A stretch of 64,000 nt of DNA from Oleiagrimonas sp963817755 (GCA_963817755.1 CAWFPB010000002.1:857514-921513), one strand, 5' to 3'. Numbered from the stretch's first letter, positions 34,981 through 44,641 are shown. Translations and numbers: made by a program. The notes: a model not told the origin generated them from the sequence alone.

Positions 34981-35390
34981 GTCGGGGTATGGGAGGAGGC
35001 GGGCAGTTGGAAGGCGTCGGGTATCAGGGCGCCGACGGTGGTCCTGCGCAGCGTGCCATGCAGGTTGCCCAGCAGCACCGGGATATCGGAGCCGATCAGT
35101 TCGGCCATGACCTGGCGACAGGAGCCGCAGGGGCTGACCGGTTGCTCGGTATCGCCGACCACGGCCAGGTGAACGATGTCACCGGGCCGGCAGCCGGCGG
35201 CGATGGCGCTGAACAGCGCCGTTCGTTCGGCGCAGTTGCACAGGCCGTAGGCGGCATTCTCCACGTTGCAGCCGTGGAACACCCGGCCGTCGCGGGTTTC
35301 CAGGGCGGCGCCGACCCGGAAGTTCGAGTACGGCGCATAGGCCCGCTCGCGCGCTTGCAATGCCTGCTGCATCAGTCGATCTGCATCCAT
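34977..35390 (-). CDS. cdd: Cytidine deaminase
   Basis: A 137-residue homotetrameric-type cytidine deaminase converting cytidine/deoxycytidine to uridine. YAPYSNFRVGAALET is the N-terminal signature. HGCNVENAAYGLCNCAERTA carries the C-A-E motif whose cysteine binds zinc and whose glutamate is the general base, and PCGSCRQVM supplies the remaining zinc cysteines. ATG 35390 gives the normal N-terminus. It is the first gene of the four-gene minus-strand operon and diverges from pntAA over 125 bases, where a shared promoter region is expected. No clear -35/-10 pair was identified. Confidence 0.95.
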   Translation of the reverse strand: MDADRLMQQALQARERAYAPYSNFRVGAALETRDGRVFHGCNVENAAYGLCNCAERTALFSAIAAGCRPGDIVHLAVVGDTEQPVSPCGSCRQVMAELIGSDIPVLLGNLHGTLRRTTVGALIPDAFQLPASSHTPT

Positions 35391-35515
35391 CACTTCGATT
35401 GCGCTCCCAGGTTGCCGGACCATACGCCCGGGCAGTGTATCGGCAATGCGTCGAGCCTGCGTGCAGGCCCGTGCCATCGTGTACGATGCTCGCACAACGG
35501 CATGGGGAGGCGAGC

Positions 35516-36616
35516 ATGACGGTCACAGTTGCGGCCCTTCGCGAAACCGCTCCCGGGGAGCGGCGCGTGGCCATCGTTCCGGAAGTGGCACAGAAGCTGC
35601 GCGCCACGGGCGTCGAGGTGATGCTCGAACGCGGTGCGGGCGAGGCGGCGGGATTCCCCGATGCGGCCTACGAAGGGGTGGGCTTCGATACGGCCGAGGC
35701 CGTCGCCTCGCGTGCGGACGTGCTGTGGTGCGTGCAGATGCCCTCGGCGCAGGCACTGCGTGGCCTGCGCACCGGGTGCGTGCTGGTCGGGCAGCTGCAA
35801 CCGCAGCGTCATGCCGACGAACTCGAGCAACTGGCCGGGCAGGGCGTGCAGGCCTTTGCGCTGGAACGGCTGCCGCGCACGACCCGGGCCCAGGCCATGG
35901 ACATCCTCAGTTCGCAGGCGGCGGTGGCCGGCTACCGGGCGATGCTGATCGCTGCCGAGCAGTGCCCGAAGTTCTTTCCCATGCTGACCACGGCTGCGGG
36001 CACCATCCGTCCTTCGAAGGTGCTGGTCATCGGCGCCGGCGTGGCCGGACTGCAGGCCATTGCCACGGCGCGGCGCCTGGGCGCGCAGGTGGAGGGCTAC
36101 GACGTGCGCAGCGAGACCCGCGAGCAGGTGCAGTCGCTGGGTGCGAAATTCCTCGAGCTGGGCGTCAGTGCCGCCGGAGAGGGCGGCTATGCGCGCGAGC
36201 TGACCGCCGAGGAACGCGCGGCACAGCAGCAGGCCCTGGCCGATCACCTGGCGACCCTGGACGTGGTGGTCACCACCGCGGCGGTGCCGGGGCGCCCGGC
36301 GCCGAAGATCCTTTCCACGGCCATGGTCGATGGCATGAAGCCGGGCGCGCTGATCGTGGATCTAGCTGCCGAGAGCGGCGGCAACTGCGAGCTGACCGTG
36401 CCCGGAGAGCATGTCGACCACCAGGGGCGCACCGTGCTCGGCCCGCTGAACCTGGCCTCGGGTGCGGCCTTCCACGCCTCGCAGATGTTTTCCCGCAACC
36501 TGCAGCACTTCACCGCCCTGCTGGTCGGCGAGGACGGGCTGGCGCCCGATTTCGAGGACGAACTGGTGTCGCGCAGCTGCGTCGTGCGGGACGGCGAGGT
36601 GCGGTCTCCGGGTTGA
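35516..36616 (+). CDS. pntAA: NAD(P) transhydrogenase alpha subunit, soluble part
   Basis: A 366-residue domain I of the proton-translocating transhydrogenase, binding NADH. RETAPGERRVAIVPEVAQKL is the start, ILSSQAAVAGYRAMLIAAE and PFAPMLTTAAG-like FPMLTTAAGTIRPSKVLVIG lead to GAGVAGLQAIATARRLGAQV, the dinucleotide-binding loop. AESGGNCELTVPG follows near the C-terminus. The split alpha subunit (pntAA plus pntAB) is the alphaproteobacterial/xanthomonad arrangement. GGGGAGGCGAGC precedes ATG 35516. Unusually, pntAB lies 1.7 kb downstream, beyond an opposite-strand sigma cassette. Confidence 0.94.
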   Translation: MTVTVAALRETAPGERRVAIVPEVAQKLRATGVEVMLERGAGEAAGFPDAAYEGVGFDTAEAVASRADVLWCVQMPSAQALRGLRTGCVLVGQLQPQRHADELEQLAGQGVQAFALERLPRTTRAQAMDILSSQAAVAGYRAMLIAAEQCPKFFPMLTTAAGTIRPSKVLVIGAGVAGLQAIATARRLGAQVEGYDVRSETREQVQSLGAKFLELGVSAAGEGGYARELTAEERAAQQQALADHLATLDVVVTTAAVPGRPAPKILSTAMVDGMKPGALIVDLAAESGGNCELTVPGEHVDHQGRTVLGPLNLASGAAFHASQMFSRNLQHFTALLVGEDGLAPDFEDELVSRSCVVRDGEVRSPG

Positions 36617-36636
36617 GCCCGGAATGCCAATGCGCC

Positions 36637-37158
36637 TCAGTTGCCGCTCGATCCGCCCGGCGGATGCTCTCGCATCCACTGGCGCCGCTGCTCGGGCGTC
36701 ATGTGCCGCCAGCGCCGCTTGAGTTCCTCGCGCTGGCGCGGGGGCAGCGACTGGAAGCGTTCGTAGGCGCGGTGCAGGGCGCGCCGCTCGCTCGGCGACA
36801 TGTGCTCGAAACGGCGGTGGTTGCGACGCGCCTCGCGGCGCTGCTCGGGCGTCATGCGTTCCCAGCGCGCGATGCGCTCGCGGATGCGTGCCTGGCGCTG
36901 GGGCGGCAGCTTCGACCACTTGCGCGCCCGTTCCAGCATGCGTTGCTGGTGCTGGGGCGTCATGCGGTTCCAGCGCGGCCTCAGCGGCTCGAGCATGTGC
37001 CGGGTCTCGGGGTCGAGCCGCTGCCAGGGCACGCCCTGTCCCTGGTCGCGCATGGCCGCCGGGCGTTGCAGGGGCTGTCCGGTTGCGGAGGCAGCGGGAG
37101 CCAGTGCGTTCAGGACAAGCAGTGCGCCCAAAACGATCGTTGCACGCAGCATGGTCAT
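36637..37158 (-). CDS. Exported DUF3106-like protein with seven tandem helical repeats
   Basis: A 173-residue protein with a cleavable signal peptide (hydrophobic LRATIVLGALLVLNALAPAA, cleavage around residue 25). Residues 45-167 are seven tandem repeats of about 18 residues, consensus [WF]xx[ML][TSPD]PxxRxxxxxxxxR, for example WERMTPEQRREARRNHRR. The sixth repeat is 15 residues. It is very rich in Arg, Gln and Glu, so it should form a charged helical rod in the periplasm. The DUF3106 family has no known function. Its ATG shares one base with the TGA of the anti-sigma-like gene, so it is the last gene of the sigma operon and a likely target or modulator. Confidence 0.85.
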   Translation of the reverse strand: MTMLRATIVLGALLVLNALAPAASATGQPLQRPAAMRDQGQGVPWQRLDPETRHMLEPLRPRWNRMTPQHQQRMLERARKWSKLPPQRQARIRERIARWERMTPEQRREARRNHRRFEHMSPSERRALHRAYERFQSLPPRQREELKRRWRHMTPEQRRQWMREHPPGGSSGN

Positions 37159-37541
37159 CAGCCTCCGCGACGGGCGTGATGGGTGGTGGACGGCTGGTCG
37201 GCGAGCCAGGCGTAGAAGTCCAGGTCCTGGTACATCGCCGGATCGGCACCCTCCGGATCCGGGGGCAGACTGGTGTCGGTCGTGCTCACGCGGCTGCCGG
37301 TGCCGGTCGGCACGGCATGCCGTGAATTGGACGGCCAGATCACCACCACGGCCAGCAGGCAGGCGGCCACGGCGCCCATCGGCATCAGCCAGCGGAACAG
37401 GCGCGGCTGTCCGGCGGCTTCCAGGGCGCGCCGGCGGCTCTCGCGCAGGCGTGCGGCGGCCGCGGTGTCGACCTCGTCGGCGGTGCGCCGGTAGAGCGCC
37501 CGCAGACGGTCTTCGAAGTCGTGTTCGGTTTGCGGACTCAT
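37158..37541 (-). CDS. Putative anti-sigma factor (single-pass membrane protein)
   Basis: A 127-residue protein. The N-terminal half is charged and helical (DFEDRLRALYRRTADEVDT), followed by one membrane helix WLMPMGAVAACLLAVVVIW and a periplasmic tail with DPEGADPAMYQDLDFYAWLA. This resembles small anti-sigma partners of ECF sigma factors, with a cytoplasmic sigma-binding part and a periplasmic sensor. No zinc-binding HxxxCxxC motif is present, so it is not a ZAS-type anti-sigma. ATG 37541 overlaps the sigma-factor TGA by four bases, which supports functional pairing. The assignment rests on architecture and context, not on a clear family match. Confidence 0.65.
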   Translation of the reverse strand: MSPQTEHDFEDRLRALYRRTADEVDTAAAARLRESRRRALEAAGQPRLFRWLMPMGAVAACLLAVVVIWPSNSRHAVPTGTGSRVSTTDTSLPPDPEGADPAMYQDLDFYAWLADQPSTTHHARRGG

Positions 37542-38122
37542 TGCCAGTCCTCCAGTACATCACGAAGGTTTCCCAGGGCGCGCGAGAGGTGGGTCTTCAC
37601 GCTGCCCTCGGAGCAGCCCATGGCCGCGGCAGTCTCGGCCACGCTCAGTTGTTCCAGCGTGCGCAGCATGAACGCTTCGCGCTGGCGTTGCGGCAGGCCC
37701 TGCACAGCCTCGCCCACGGCCTCCCAGGCCTGCTGGTCGGACAGCGTGCGCTGCGGGCCCGGGCCATGGTCGGCCGGTTCCCAGGCCGGCATCTCCTCGC
37801 CGTCATCGTTGCGGCCGCCACCCAGCCAGCCCACCATGATCGAGCGCACCTTGCGGCGACGCTGCAGGTCGGTGATGCGGCGCCTGAGGATGCCCCAGAA
37901 CAGCGGGGTCCATTCCTCGGCCGGCTTGTCGCGGTAACTGCGCACCAGTCGAAGCATGGCGTCCTGGACCGCATCGTGGGCCTCTTCCGCATCACCCAGG
38001 GCGAGCCGCGCCATGCGCCAGGCCCGGCGCTCGATCCGGGCCAGGAACAGGTCCAGGGTCGCCGGCACCTCGCGCACCCGTTCGCCGCTGTCGGCCAGGG
38101 AGGCGGTGCTGCTCATGTCCAT
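37538..38122 (-). CDS. ECF-type RNA polymerase sigma factor
   Basis: A sigma-70 family extracytoplasmic-function factor. Region 2 is seen in ARIERRAWRMARLALGDAEE, AHDAVQDAMLRLVRSYRDKP and FWGILRRRITDLQRRRK (-10 recognition side). Region 4 is LPQRQREAFMLRTLEQLSVA and MGCSEGSVKTHLSRALGNLR (helix-turn-helix for -35). The start is uncertain: ATG 38122 has AGGA four bases upstream, ATG 38116 is close, and ATG 38176 would add an acidic leader. It is the first gene of the sigma/anti-sigma/repeat-protein cassette. It probably activates its own operon; no promoter of that kind was confirmed. Confidence 0.9.
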   Translation of the reverse strand: MDMSSTASLADSGERVREVPATLDLFLARIERRAWRMARLALGDAEEAHDAVQDAMLRLVRSYRDKPAEEWTPLFWGILRRRITDLQRRRKVRSIMVGWLGGGRNDDGEEMPAWEPADHGPGPQRTLSDQQAWEAVGEAVQGLPQRQREAFMLRTLEQLSVAETAAAMGCSEGSVKTHLSRALGNLRDVLEDWQ

Positions 38123-38296
38123 GAATTCCTGGACCTGTTCGACATCATCACCCGGTTCCGTGTTCACATCTACCATCCGTAAACGCACGATCCGCCGATC
38201 GGTTGACAGACCCGGGGCGGCCGGGGGCTGGTGCCGGTCGCTGCATCCCGTATGATGGCCCGGCAGGCCTTTTCGCATCCACGCTCGGGGGCACCG

Positions 38297-38608
38297 ATGA
38301 TCGACGGGTTTCTTGCACTGTACATCTTCATGCTGGCGGCGTTCACCGGGTACGAGATCATCGCCCGGGTGCCGGTGATCCTGCATACGCCGCTGATGTC
38401 CGGTTCCAACTTCGTGCACGGCATCGTGCTGGTGGGAGCGATGGTGGCCCTGGGACACGCTGAGACGTCGCTGCAGACCGCCATCGGCTTCATCGCCGTG
38501 GTGCTGGCGGCGGGCAACGCCGTGGGCGGGTACGTGGTGACCGAGCGCATGCTGGAGATGTTCAAGACCAGCAAGCCCGGCGGCAAGGGCGGGGAGGGCA
38601 GCGAATGA
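38297..38608 (+). CDS. pntAB: NAD(P) transhydrogenase alpha subunit, membrane part
   Basis: A 103-residue integral membrane protein with three helices: LALYIFMLAAFTGYEIIARV, FVHGIVLVGAMVALGHA, and IGFIAVVLAAGNAVGGYVVT. It corresponds to domain II of the alpha subunit of the proton-translocating transhydrogenase. VPVILHTPLMSGSNFVHGIV and NAVGGYVVTERMLEMF are diagnostic. ATG 38297 gives the normal start MIDGFLALY. It overlaps pntB by four bases (ATGA). Note that it is separated from pntAA by about 1.7 kb carrying a minus-strand cassette, so it may need its own promoter. Confidence 0.93.
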   Translation: MIDGFLALYIFMLAAFTGYEIIARVPVILHTPLMSGSNFVHGIVLVGAMVALGHAETSLQTAIGFIAVVLAAGNAVGGYVVTERMLEMFKTSKPGGKGGEGSE

Positions 38609-40024
38609 ACGCCGCATCGATCGCCCACTGGCTGCCTGATCTGATCCGCGCCTGCTATTTCCTGGCCGCATTGCTGTTCATCCTCGGGCTCAAGCGCATG
38701 AGTTCGCCGCGCACGGCTCGCGCAGGTGTGGTCTGGGCCGGCGTGGGCATGCTGATCGCGGTCGGCGCCACGTTCGCCTTGCCGGGCATGCAACATCGCT
38801 GGCTGATCCTGCTGGCCATCGCCGTGGCCGGCATCCCGGCCTGGTGGACCGGTCGCCGCGTGGCGATGACCGCCATGCCGCAGATGGTGGCCCTGTACAA
38901 CGGCATGGGCGGCGGCGCGGCGGCCGCCATCGGCGTGGTCGAGCTGGTCGCCGCGGCCCGCATGGCCGTGCACGGCGCGGATGGCATGCAGCCGGCGGCG
39001 CAGACCCTGGCCGTGCTCGGCGTGCTGATCGGCGCGGTGTCGTTCTCCGGTTCGCTGATCGCCTTTGCCAAGCTGCAGGGCTGGATGGACAAGCGTTTCG
39101 TGTTCCCGGGCCAGCAGGTGTTCAACCTGCTGGTGCTGGCCGCCGCGCTGGTGCTCGGTGGCATGCTGGTGTTCGCGCCACCGGCCATGGTCGTGATCGG
39201 TACGTTCCTGGTCGCTGGCCCTGGTCTTCGGCCTGCTGATGACCCTGCCCATCGGCGGCGCCGACATGCCGGTGGTGATCTCGCTGTACAACGCGCTGAC
39301 CGGACTGGCGGTGGCCTTCGAGGGCTTTGTGCTGCAGAACGAGGCCATGATCATCGCCGGTACGGTGGTGGGCGCGGCCGGTACGCTGCTGACCCAGCTG
39401 ATGGCCAAGGCGATGAATCGCTCGCTGGGCAACGTGCTCTTTGGCAGCTTCGGCGCGTCCACCGGACCGGCGCAGGAAATCGGCGGTTCGCTGAAGGAGA
39501 TCGAGGCTTCCGACGCGGCGGTGATGATGGCCTATGCCGAGCGCGTGGTGATCGTGCCCGGCTACGGCATGGCCGTGGCGCAGGCCCAGCACAAGGTGTG
39601 GGAGCTGGCGCGCCAGCTGATCGAGCGCGGGGTCAAGGTGCGTTTCGCCATCCATCCGGTGGCCGGGCGCATGCCCGGGCACATGAACGTGCTGCTGGCC
39701 GAGGCCGGCGTGCCCTACGATCTCATCGAGGACATGGAGGACGTCAATCCGGAGTTTCCCAGTACCGACGTGGCGCTGGTGATCGGCGCCAACGACGTGG
39801 TCAATCCGGTGGCCAAGACCGATCCATCCTCGCCGATCTACGGCATGCCGGTGCTGGACGTGGTTTCGGCCCGGCAGACCATCGTCATCAAGCGCGGTCG
39901 AGGCAAGGGCTTTGCCGGTATCGAGAATGCGCTGTTCTATGCCGACAATACGCGCATGCTGTACGGCGACGGCCAGGCCATGGCCTCCCAGCTGGTCAGC
40001 GAACTGAAGAGCCTGGACGGCTAG
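38605..40024 (+). pseudogene. pntB: NAD(P) transhydrogenase beta subunit, single frameshift
   Basis: The first frame covers the membrane domain (IRACYFLAALLFILGLKRMS, MPQMVALYNGMGGGAAAAIG) and fails near 39210. The other frame resumes with LALVFGLLMTLPIGGADMPV and runs to TAG 40022: GFVLQNEAMIIAGTVVGAAG, then domain III (VVIVPGYGMAVAQAQHKVWE, FAIHPVAGRMPGHMNVLLAE, GANDVVNPVAKTDPSSPIYG), the NADP-binding part. The combined protein would be about 472 residues, normal for the family. One extra or two missing bases in the 39205-39216 region explain the break. Everything else is intact, so sequence error or very recent loss is likely. The stop overlaps the convergent gene's stop. Confidence 0.85.
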
Positions 40025-40515
40025 CCGCTACTACGGGAGCCTTTCGGGCGCGGGCGCATGCGCCAGGCCAGCGTGCCGGCGAGTGCTGCGGCCAGTGCGT
40101 ACACAGCCATGTCGCCTGGGTCGAGCGACAGCCAGGACAGATGCATCAGCATGCCGGCACCTGCGTGTCGCAGGGCCTGCATGAAGCCCATGCCGAAACT
40201 ACCCGCCAAGTCGCTGGCCACCAGCAGCACGCGCATGTAGGCGGCGGCCAGCAACATGGCCAGGGTCGCCAGCACCGCTGCCGGCCAGCGCGCATCGATG
40301 ATCCAGCCGCGAATGAGCGGTCCCAGCAGCAGTCCCAACGGCAGCGCCAGCCAGGTTTCGGCATGCAGCCGCGGGAAGGCCAGGTACAGCACCAGCCACA
40401 GGGCGCCGATCGCCAGCGCGATCATGCATGTGCCGAATGCAGCCATCAGCAAGGCGCCGATCGACGTGGAGCGGGCGGGATCGAGTTCGGTCGGTTCGGA
40501 TGCCTGTGCGTTCAT
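40021..40515 (-). CDS. Putative four-helix integral membrane protein
   Basis: A 164-residue protein with about four membrane helices (GALLMAAFGTCMIALAIGAL, TWLALPLGLLLGPLIRGWI, AAVLATLAMLLAAAYMRVLL, DMAVYALAAALAGTLAWRM). No signal peptide, no recognised family. It is convergent with pntB, with stop codons overlapping (40021-40024), and divergent from sufT over 125 bases. ATG 40515 is chosen because it is preceded by GGAAAATTCC; a longer frame lacks a site. The function is unknown. Confidence 0.7.
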   Translation of the reverse strand: MNAQASEPTELDPARSTSIGALLMAAFGTCMIALAIGALWLVLYLAFPRLHAETWLALPLGLLLGPLIRGWIIDARWPAAVLATLAMLLAAAYMRVLLVASDLAGSFGMGFMQALRHAGAGMLMHLSWLSLDPGDMAVYALAAALAGTLAWRMRPRPKGSRSSG

Positions 40516-40640
40516 GGAATTTTCCTTGGCCTGTCCGGGGCATGATAGCGCCACTTCAGCACCGTCCCTGTCCGGGTCGTCGTGTCGGTCCCGGGGGCAC
40601 GCATGGCATAATGGACGGACTGGTATCGATCGAGGTAGGC

Positions 40641-41204
40641 ATGTCCGGATTCAGTCTCAGCAGCGAGCCCTTCACCCTGCAGCGCGATTGCGAGGCGGTG
40701 ATGGTTCCCGTGGGTGAGACGGTGACGCTGCCTGCCGGCCAGATCGGCTACATCACCCAGGCGCTGGGCGGCAGCTTCACGGTGTATGTGGAAGGCAACC
40801 TGTTCCGGATTGCCGGCCAGCATGCCGATGCCCTGGGCAAGGAGCCCCCGCCGCCGATCGAACTGGCCGAGGACGCCAGCGACGAGGACGTGGAAAAACT
40901 GGTCTGGTCGCAGTTGCGAACCTGCTTCGACCCGGAGATCCCGGTCAACGTAGTCGACCTCGGGCTGGTCTACGATGTCAGCCTGGACCACGGCGAAGAC
41001 GAACGCGACGAGCGCCACGTCTACGTGAAGATGACCCTGACCGCACCGGGCTGCGGGATGGGCGACATCCTGGTCGACGACGTGCGCACCAAGCTGGAAC
41101 TGATCCCCACCGTGGCCGAGGCCGATGTGGACCTGGTCTTTGATCCGCCCTGGAACCAGTCCATGATGTCGGACGCGGCCAAGCTGGAAACCGGCATGCT
41201 CTGA
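40641..41204 (+). CDS. sufT: Fe-S cluster assembly accessory protein SufT (MIP18 family)
   Basis: A 187-residue protein. The C-terminal half (about 83-180) is the MIP18/DUF59 domain: VWSQLRTCFDPEIPVNVVDL, GLVYDV, YVKMTLTAPGCGMGDILVDD with the conserved cysteine of APGCG, and VDLVFDPPWN. The N-terminal half (VMVPVGETVTLPAGQIGYIT) is the SufT-specific extension, absent from shorter MIP18 proteins. The family supports Fe-S cluster maturation, mostly under high cluster demand. Here the gene is not in a suf operon but alone. GAGG lies about six bases before ATG 40641; an upstream ATG at 40611 is less likely. Confidence 0.9.
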   Translation: MSGFSLSSEPFTLQRDCEAVMVPVGETVTLPAGQIGYITQALGGSFTVYVEGNLFRIAGQHADALGKEPPPPIELAEDASDEDVEKLVWSQLRTCFDPEIPVNVVDLGLVYDVSLDHGEDERDERHVYVKMTLTAPGCGMGDILVDDVRTKLELIPTVAEADVDLVFDPPWNQSMMSDAAKLETGML

Positions 41205-41322
41205 ATCCCGGGGCCGGTCCGGTCGCCTTGACGGACCCCGGATCGACGTAGGTCGGGTGCAGGGATGGCCCGCACGCGCGATCCGATGCAAACCACAGCC
41301 AGGTTCCATGGAGTGACGAACG

Positions 41323-41742
41323 ATGAAGCTGCGTTGGTACGGATGGTTGACGGTGCTGGCGGTTCTGGCCCTGCTGGTGAATTTCTACGCCTTTGCCGGA
41401 TTGCGACGCGTGGGCGGCGTCGGCGTTGCCGTGGCCGCCCAGGCCCGTGCGGAATCACCCCTGACCCACACCTACCTGATCCTGGGCGGGCACATCCTGC
41501 ATTACACCCCGTTCATGCAGGGCGTGGCCGACGACCTGGCGTCCTCGACGTGGGCGCAAGCCTATGTGTCGATCCGTCGCAACCCGGGGGTGGCGCTGCA
41601 TCTGCTGGACAGCGCCTCGAACGGCGTGGTCCACACGATGATGGGGCTGGTGTACTGGGCACCGCCGATCCTGCTGATGCTGGCACTGATCGGCTGGCTG
41701 TTCCGCCCGCGCCAGGTGAGCCTGTTCAAACCGCGCGGCTGA
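41323..41742 (+). CDS. Hypothetical membrane protein
   Basis: A 139-residue protein with two membrane helices, one at the N-terminus (LTVLAVLALLVNFYAFAG) and one near the C-terminus (VYWAPPILLMLALIGWLF). The loop between contains HTYLILGGHILHYTPFMQGV, which may be periplasmic. I recognise no family. No co-transcribed partner: sufT ends 118 bases upstream on the same strand and the next gene is convergent. GGAGTGACGA precedes ATG 41323. The function is unknown. Confidence 0.7.
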   Translation: MKLRWYGWLTVLAVLALLVNFYAFAGLRRVGGVGVAVAAQARAESPLTHTYLILGGHILHYTPFMQGVADDLASSTWAQAYVSIRRNPGVALHLLDSASNGVVHTMMGLVYWAPPILLMLALIGWLFRPRQVSLFKPRG

Positions 41743-42025
41743 AGCGCTTTCGCGCCCTGCGTTTCCCGTCCGTGCCCGCAGTGGCGTAGCTAGCCGTGGG
41801 GGCATACTTTTTCCTATTGCGGGCACCCCGCCGCGGTACTAGCGTGATTTTCGACGCTGGCGCCTCTTCTGGGGCGTCGGACGGGCGCATCTGTTCCAGG
41901 CTTGCACGCGCATGGATCGCGCGTGGGTGGAAAGGGAATCATGGCCTCCCCCAGGCCGGACAGGGATGTTGCTACCAAGGAGGGTTGAATGGTGCCCGGT
42001 CGTGATCTCGGCCGGGCACCTTCGT
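41743..42025. other. Intergenic region with hairpins, possible small RNA
   Basis: No gene was seen in this 283-base gap between convergent genes. It ends in a nine-pair hairpin, GGTGCCCGG (41991-41999) with CCGGGCACC (42012-42020), which can terminate the convergent asparaginase gene or a transcript reading rightward; there is no T-run. The sequence before it is more structured than expected, including an AAGGAGGG element near 41978. A short regulatory RNA is possible, with no direct evidence. Confidence 0.4.
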
Positions 42026-42529
42026 TCAGGATGCGGCCGGCGCGCCCACGGCCTCGAAACGGTTGGCATCGCGGTTCTTGCGCACCCGTTCGGGGTCCCA
42101 GATGCGTCCGTTCATGGCGATCCAGACCCCGTCGCCCAGGCTCTGCACGGCGCCGACGGCGCAGCCGATGTTGAACACCGCGTCCGAGCCCTGGAACCGG
42201 GCCGGATTCAGCGCGCCGGTCAGCACGATGGTCTTGCCCTCGATGTCCCCGAGCATGCGCGCGGTGTCGACCATCGAATCGGTGCCATGGGTGACCAGGA
42301 CGTGGCGATGCGGTTGTGCCTCGATGGTGCTGCGGATCAGCCGGCGATCCTCGTCAGTGATGTCCAGGCTGTCCTTGCGCAGGATCGAGATCACCTCGAA
42401 GCGGAAGCCGACGCCCAGCTGGGTCAGGATCTCGCCGATCTGCGGGGCGCCGATCTGGTAATCCGACTTGGCGTCGAAATAGATCTTGTCGATGGTGCCG
42501 CCGGTGGTGACGATGGTCAGGTGCTGCAT
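42026..42529 (-). CDS. Short single-domain asparaginase-like protein
   Basis: A 167-residue protein matching the N-terminal catalytic domain of type I/II asparaginases: TIVTTGGTIDKIYFDAKSDY holds the first catalytic threonine (TGGT), VTHGTDSMVDTARMLG holds the second (THGTD), and IVLTGALNPARF follows. Type I/II enzymes are about 330-340 residues with a second domain; this protein stops at about half that. It belongs to the short asparaginase-domain group found in proteobacteria. Activity on asparagine is plausible but not demonstrated by sequence. The stop is TGA near 42026, followed by the hairpin at 41991-42020. Confidence 0.85.
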   Translation of the reverse strand: MQHLTIVTTGGTIDKIYFDAKSDYQIGAPQIGEILTQLGVGFRFEVISILRKDSLDITDEDRRLIRSTIEAQPHRHVLVTHGTDSMVDTARMLGDIEGKTIVLTGALNPARFQGSDAVFNIGCAVGAVQSLGDGVWIAMNGRIWDPERVRKNRDANRFEAVGAPAAS

Positions 42530-42583
42530 GTCGATACGGGTCCTGGTGGTTTCGTGGTTGCGTGTTGTGAGGAGCGTGCCGCG

Positions 42584-44215
<1,632 letters not shown>

Positions 44216-44278
44216 GGTCGTTCCGGACGCGCGTTCAAGACGGCAATTATAGACCCGGGCCGGCATCACCCGGCCGGA

Positions 44279-44641
44279 TCAGCGCCTGCCGCGGCGCTCC
44301 ACGCCGGCGCCCAGCGCAAGGATCAGCAGCAGGCTGAGGACGATCTGGACGATCGCCGGGAAGCGTTCGGCCGGCACCGACCAGGCTTCGGCGACGCCGT
44401 GGGAGAAGTAGAACAGCGCCACGATGCCGGCCCACAGCAGGGCGCGCGGCGGACGACGGATGGCCAGCAGGGGCAGCAGCAGCGGCAGCAGCGAGAGCAC
44501 CAGCATCGCGGCCAGCGGCACGTGCGGATCCGGGGCCAGCCACAGGTGCCAGACCGGTTGCAGCACGATCAGGCCGATCCATCCCGCGTACCCGGCGATG
44601 CGCGCGCGGCGCTGTCGCGGGCTCAGTTCGAGCGCGCTCAT
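44279..44641 (-). CDS. DUF2069 membrane protein
   Basis: A 120-residue protein with about four membrane helices: IAGYAGWIGLIVLQPVWHLW, PLAAMLVLSLLPLLLPLLAI, ALLWAGIVALFYFSHGVAEA and IVQIVLSLLLILALGAGVE. FYFSHGVAEAWS and the RRPPRALLWAG segment match the DUF2069 family, a conserved gammaproteobacterial membrane protein next to wrbA. The function is unknown. Its ATG overlaps the wrbA TGA by four bases, so the two are co-translated. Confidence 0.88.
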   Translation of the reverse strand: MSALELSPRQRRARIAGYAGWIGLIVLQPVWHLWLAPDPHVPLAAMLVLSLLPLLLPLLAIRRPPRALLWAGIVALFYFSHGVAEAWSVPAERFPAIVQIVLSLLLILALGAGVERRGRR

